From assembly GCA_963840535.1 (NCBI GenBank), contig CAWIZJ010000042.1, positions 3,874 to 67,873 on the forward strand: 64,000 nucleotides of DNA, in the 5' to 3' direction. Positions 63,420 through 64,000 of the stretch are shown in pieces; positions within the stretch are counted from its first letter, which is position 1, and each line of letters opens with the position of its first letter. The DNA is from VAZQ01 sp963840535 (GTDB lineage Bacteria; Pseudomonadota; Alphaproteobacteria; Rhizobiales; Xanthobacteraceae). Below the pieces are notes generated by a model, which had not been told where the DNA came from, did no database searches, and was given only the letters and a program-made list of their open reading frames with translations. Made by a program: the position numbers and the translations under genes.

Positions 63420-64000
63420 ATGGCCCCCACCAGCACCCTCTTGGAACCCTCGTTTGCCGCCCTCCTCGCGGCCGTGGAACAGGCCGCCGACCTGCCGGTG
63501 CAGACCCGGCGGCATTGGGTCTGCTCCGTGCGGCAGGTCGCCAAATGGCTGGACCGCCCAACGGTGGAGATTCCCGCGCGCTGGAACGCCGTTCGGTTGT
63601 CAGTCGGCCACTTGCATCACGCCCGCGTTGGCGTCACGGCCAAGACCTTCGCAAACCACAAATCCAATCTGCGGGCGGCACTCCGCTGGTTCGGCAGCGA
63701 GCACAACGTGCCACAGATGGGGGCGCGGCTGACGTCCGAATGGGCGCGGTTCCGCGACCGATTGGATCGACCGATACGAGACCCACTCTATAACTTCATA
63801 CGCTACTGCTCGGCCCGCGGGATCAATCCACCCTCCGTCAACGACGCGATCTTCCAGGACTATTGGACCTACCGCACGGAATTCACCGGAATGGCCTCCG
63901 GTAACGCGACGCGGCGCCCGATGGTGCGGGCCTGGAACACCTGTGCAGCCGCACTCCAAGGCTGGTCGCTGCAGCCAGCTCACCGAGCCGCCGCTCAAGG
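63420..64000 (+). CDS. Probable site-specific recombinase/integrase-like protein, 5' part (cut by window end)
   Basis: Open from ATG 63420 to the end of the window (about 193 residues visible). LLEPSFAALLAAVEQAADLPVQTRRHWVCSVRQVAKWLDRP and LHHARVGVTAKTFANHKSNLRAALRWFGSEHNVP resemble the SAM-like core-binding region of phage integrases and the N-terminal part of conserved integrase-like proteins of rhizobial islands. No catalytic domain is visible yet. Near 63973-63976 an extra C seems to shift the frame; without it the chain reads WSLQQLTEPPLK. Starts after the AT-rich segment. Confidence 0.65.
   Translation, partial: MAPTSTLLEPSFAALLAAVEQAADLPVQTRRHWVCSVRQVAKWLDRPTVEIPARWNAVRLSVGHLHHARVGVTAKTFANHKSNLRAALRWFGSEHNVPQMGARLTSEWARFRDRLDRPIRDPLYNFIRYCSARGINPPSVNDAIFQDYWTYRTEFTGMASGNATRRPMVRAWNTCAAALQGWSLQPAHRAAAQ

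Noticed and set aside
1..64000. CRISPR array
   Set aside because: No regularly spaced repeats of 23-40 bp; the only tandem repeats are short and contiguous without spacers.

Overview
The window is high-GC, densely packed DNA that reads like a soil alphaproteobacterium of the order Hyphomicrobiales (Bradyrhizobium/Xanthobacteraceae-like). This rests on the gene families present: periplasmic Bug receptors, CoxL-type molybdenum hydroxylases, a LivM-LivG-LivF fusion, a split GcvPA/GcvPB glycine decarboxylase, bacterial LigD, and a palindrome inside a coding region that encodes a SLPRERGREREG-like peptide. No 16S gene is present, so the placement is inference.

Layout. 1-4.6 kb: 3' end of a luciferase-like monooxygenase, then hydantoinase/oxoprolinase A and B. 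4.7-9.5 kb (minus): a molybdenum hydroxylase, RidA, a CCG-domain iron-sulfur protein and a VOC protein. 9.6-15.7 kb: flavin monooxygenase of acyl-CoA dehydrogenase fold, Phd/PIN toxin-antitoxin pair, isochorismatase-like hydrolase, UbiD-like decarboxylase, VOC protein and a Bug receptor. 16-22.5 kb: two closely related molybdenum hydroxylase large subunits around one FAD/2Fe-2S pair. 22.6-36.5 kb: a mosaic of catabolic genes (cupin, luciferase-like monooxygenase, alpha/beta hydrolases, dehydrogenases, Bug receptor, aromatic FAD monooxygenase, 4,5-dihydroxyphthalate-decarboxylase-like protein, LigB-LigA fused dioxygenase, CoA ligase, acyl-CoA dehydrogenase). 36.7-41 kb: TRAP transporter plus cytochrome P450. 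41-47.4 kb (minus): glycine cleavage system (PA-PB-T-H) and a two-domain serine hydrolase. 47.5-52.2 kb: DNA ligase D, a ferritin-like stress protein and a DAO-type oxidoreductase. 52.5-59.3 kb: a branched-chain-type ABC transporter with three components on one chain, a hydroxyacyl-CoA dehydrogenase and a DUF6282-like hydrolase. 59.4-64 kb: an unknown exported protein, tRNA-Ser(CGA), and the edge of an integrated element (integrase, control genes, two excisionase-like HTH genes, and the start of a second recombinase-like gene cut by the window end).

The genes point to import (Bug, TRAP and ABC systems) and oxidation of aromatic, heterocyclic or carboxylic compounds, with hydroxylation, decarboxylation, ring cleavage, CoA activation and beta-oxidation functions side by side. 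No complete pathway can be proved from sequence alone.

An important caveat: at least 14 genes are split by frameshifts, and about 22 of 26 look like single extra bases. This insertion bias in otherwise well-conserved genes suggests uncorrected sequencing errors rather than mass pseudogenisation, so broken genes are annotated as CDS with the join points stated.
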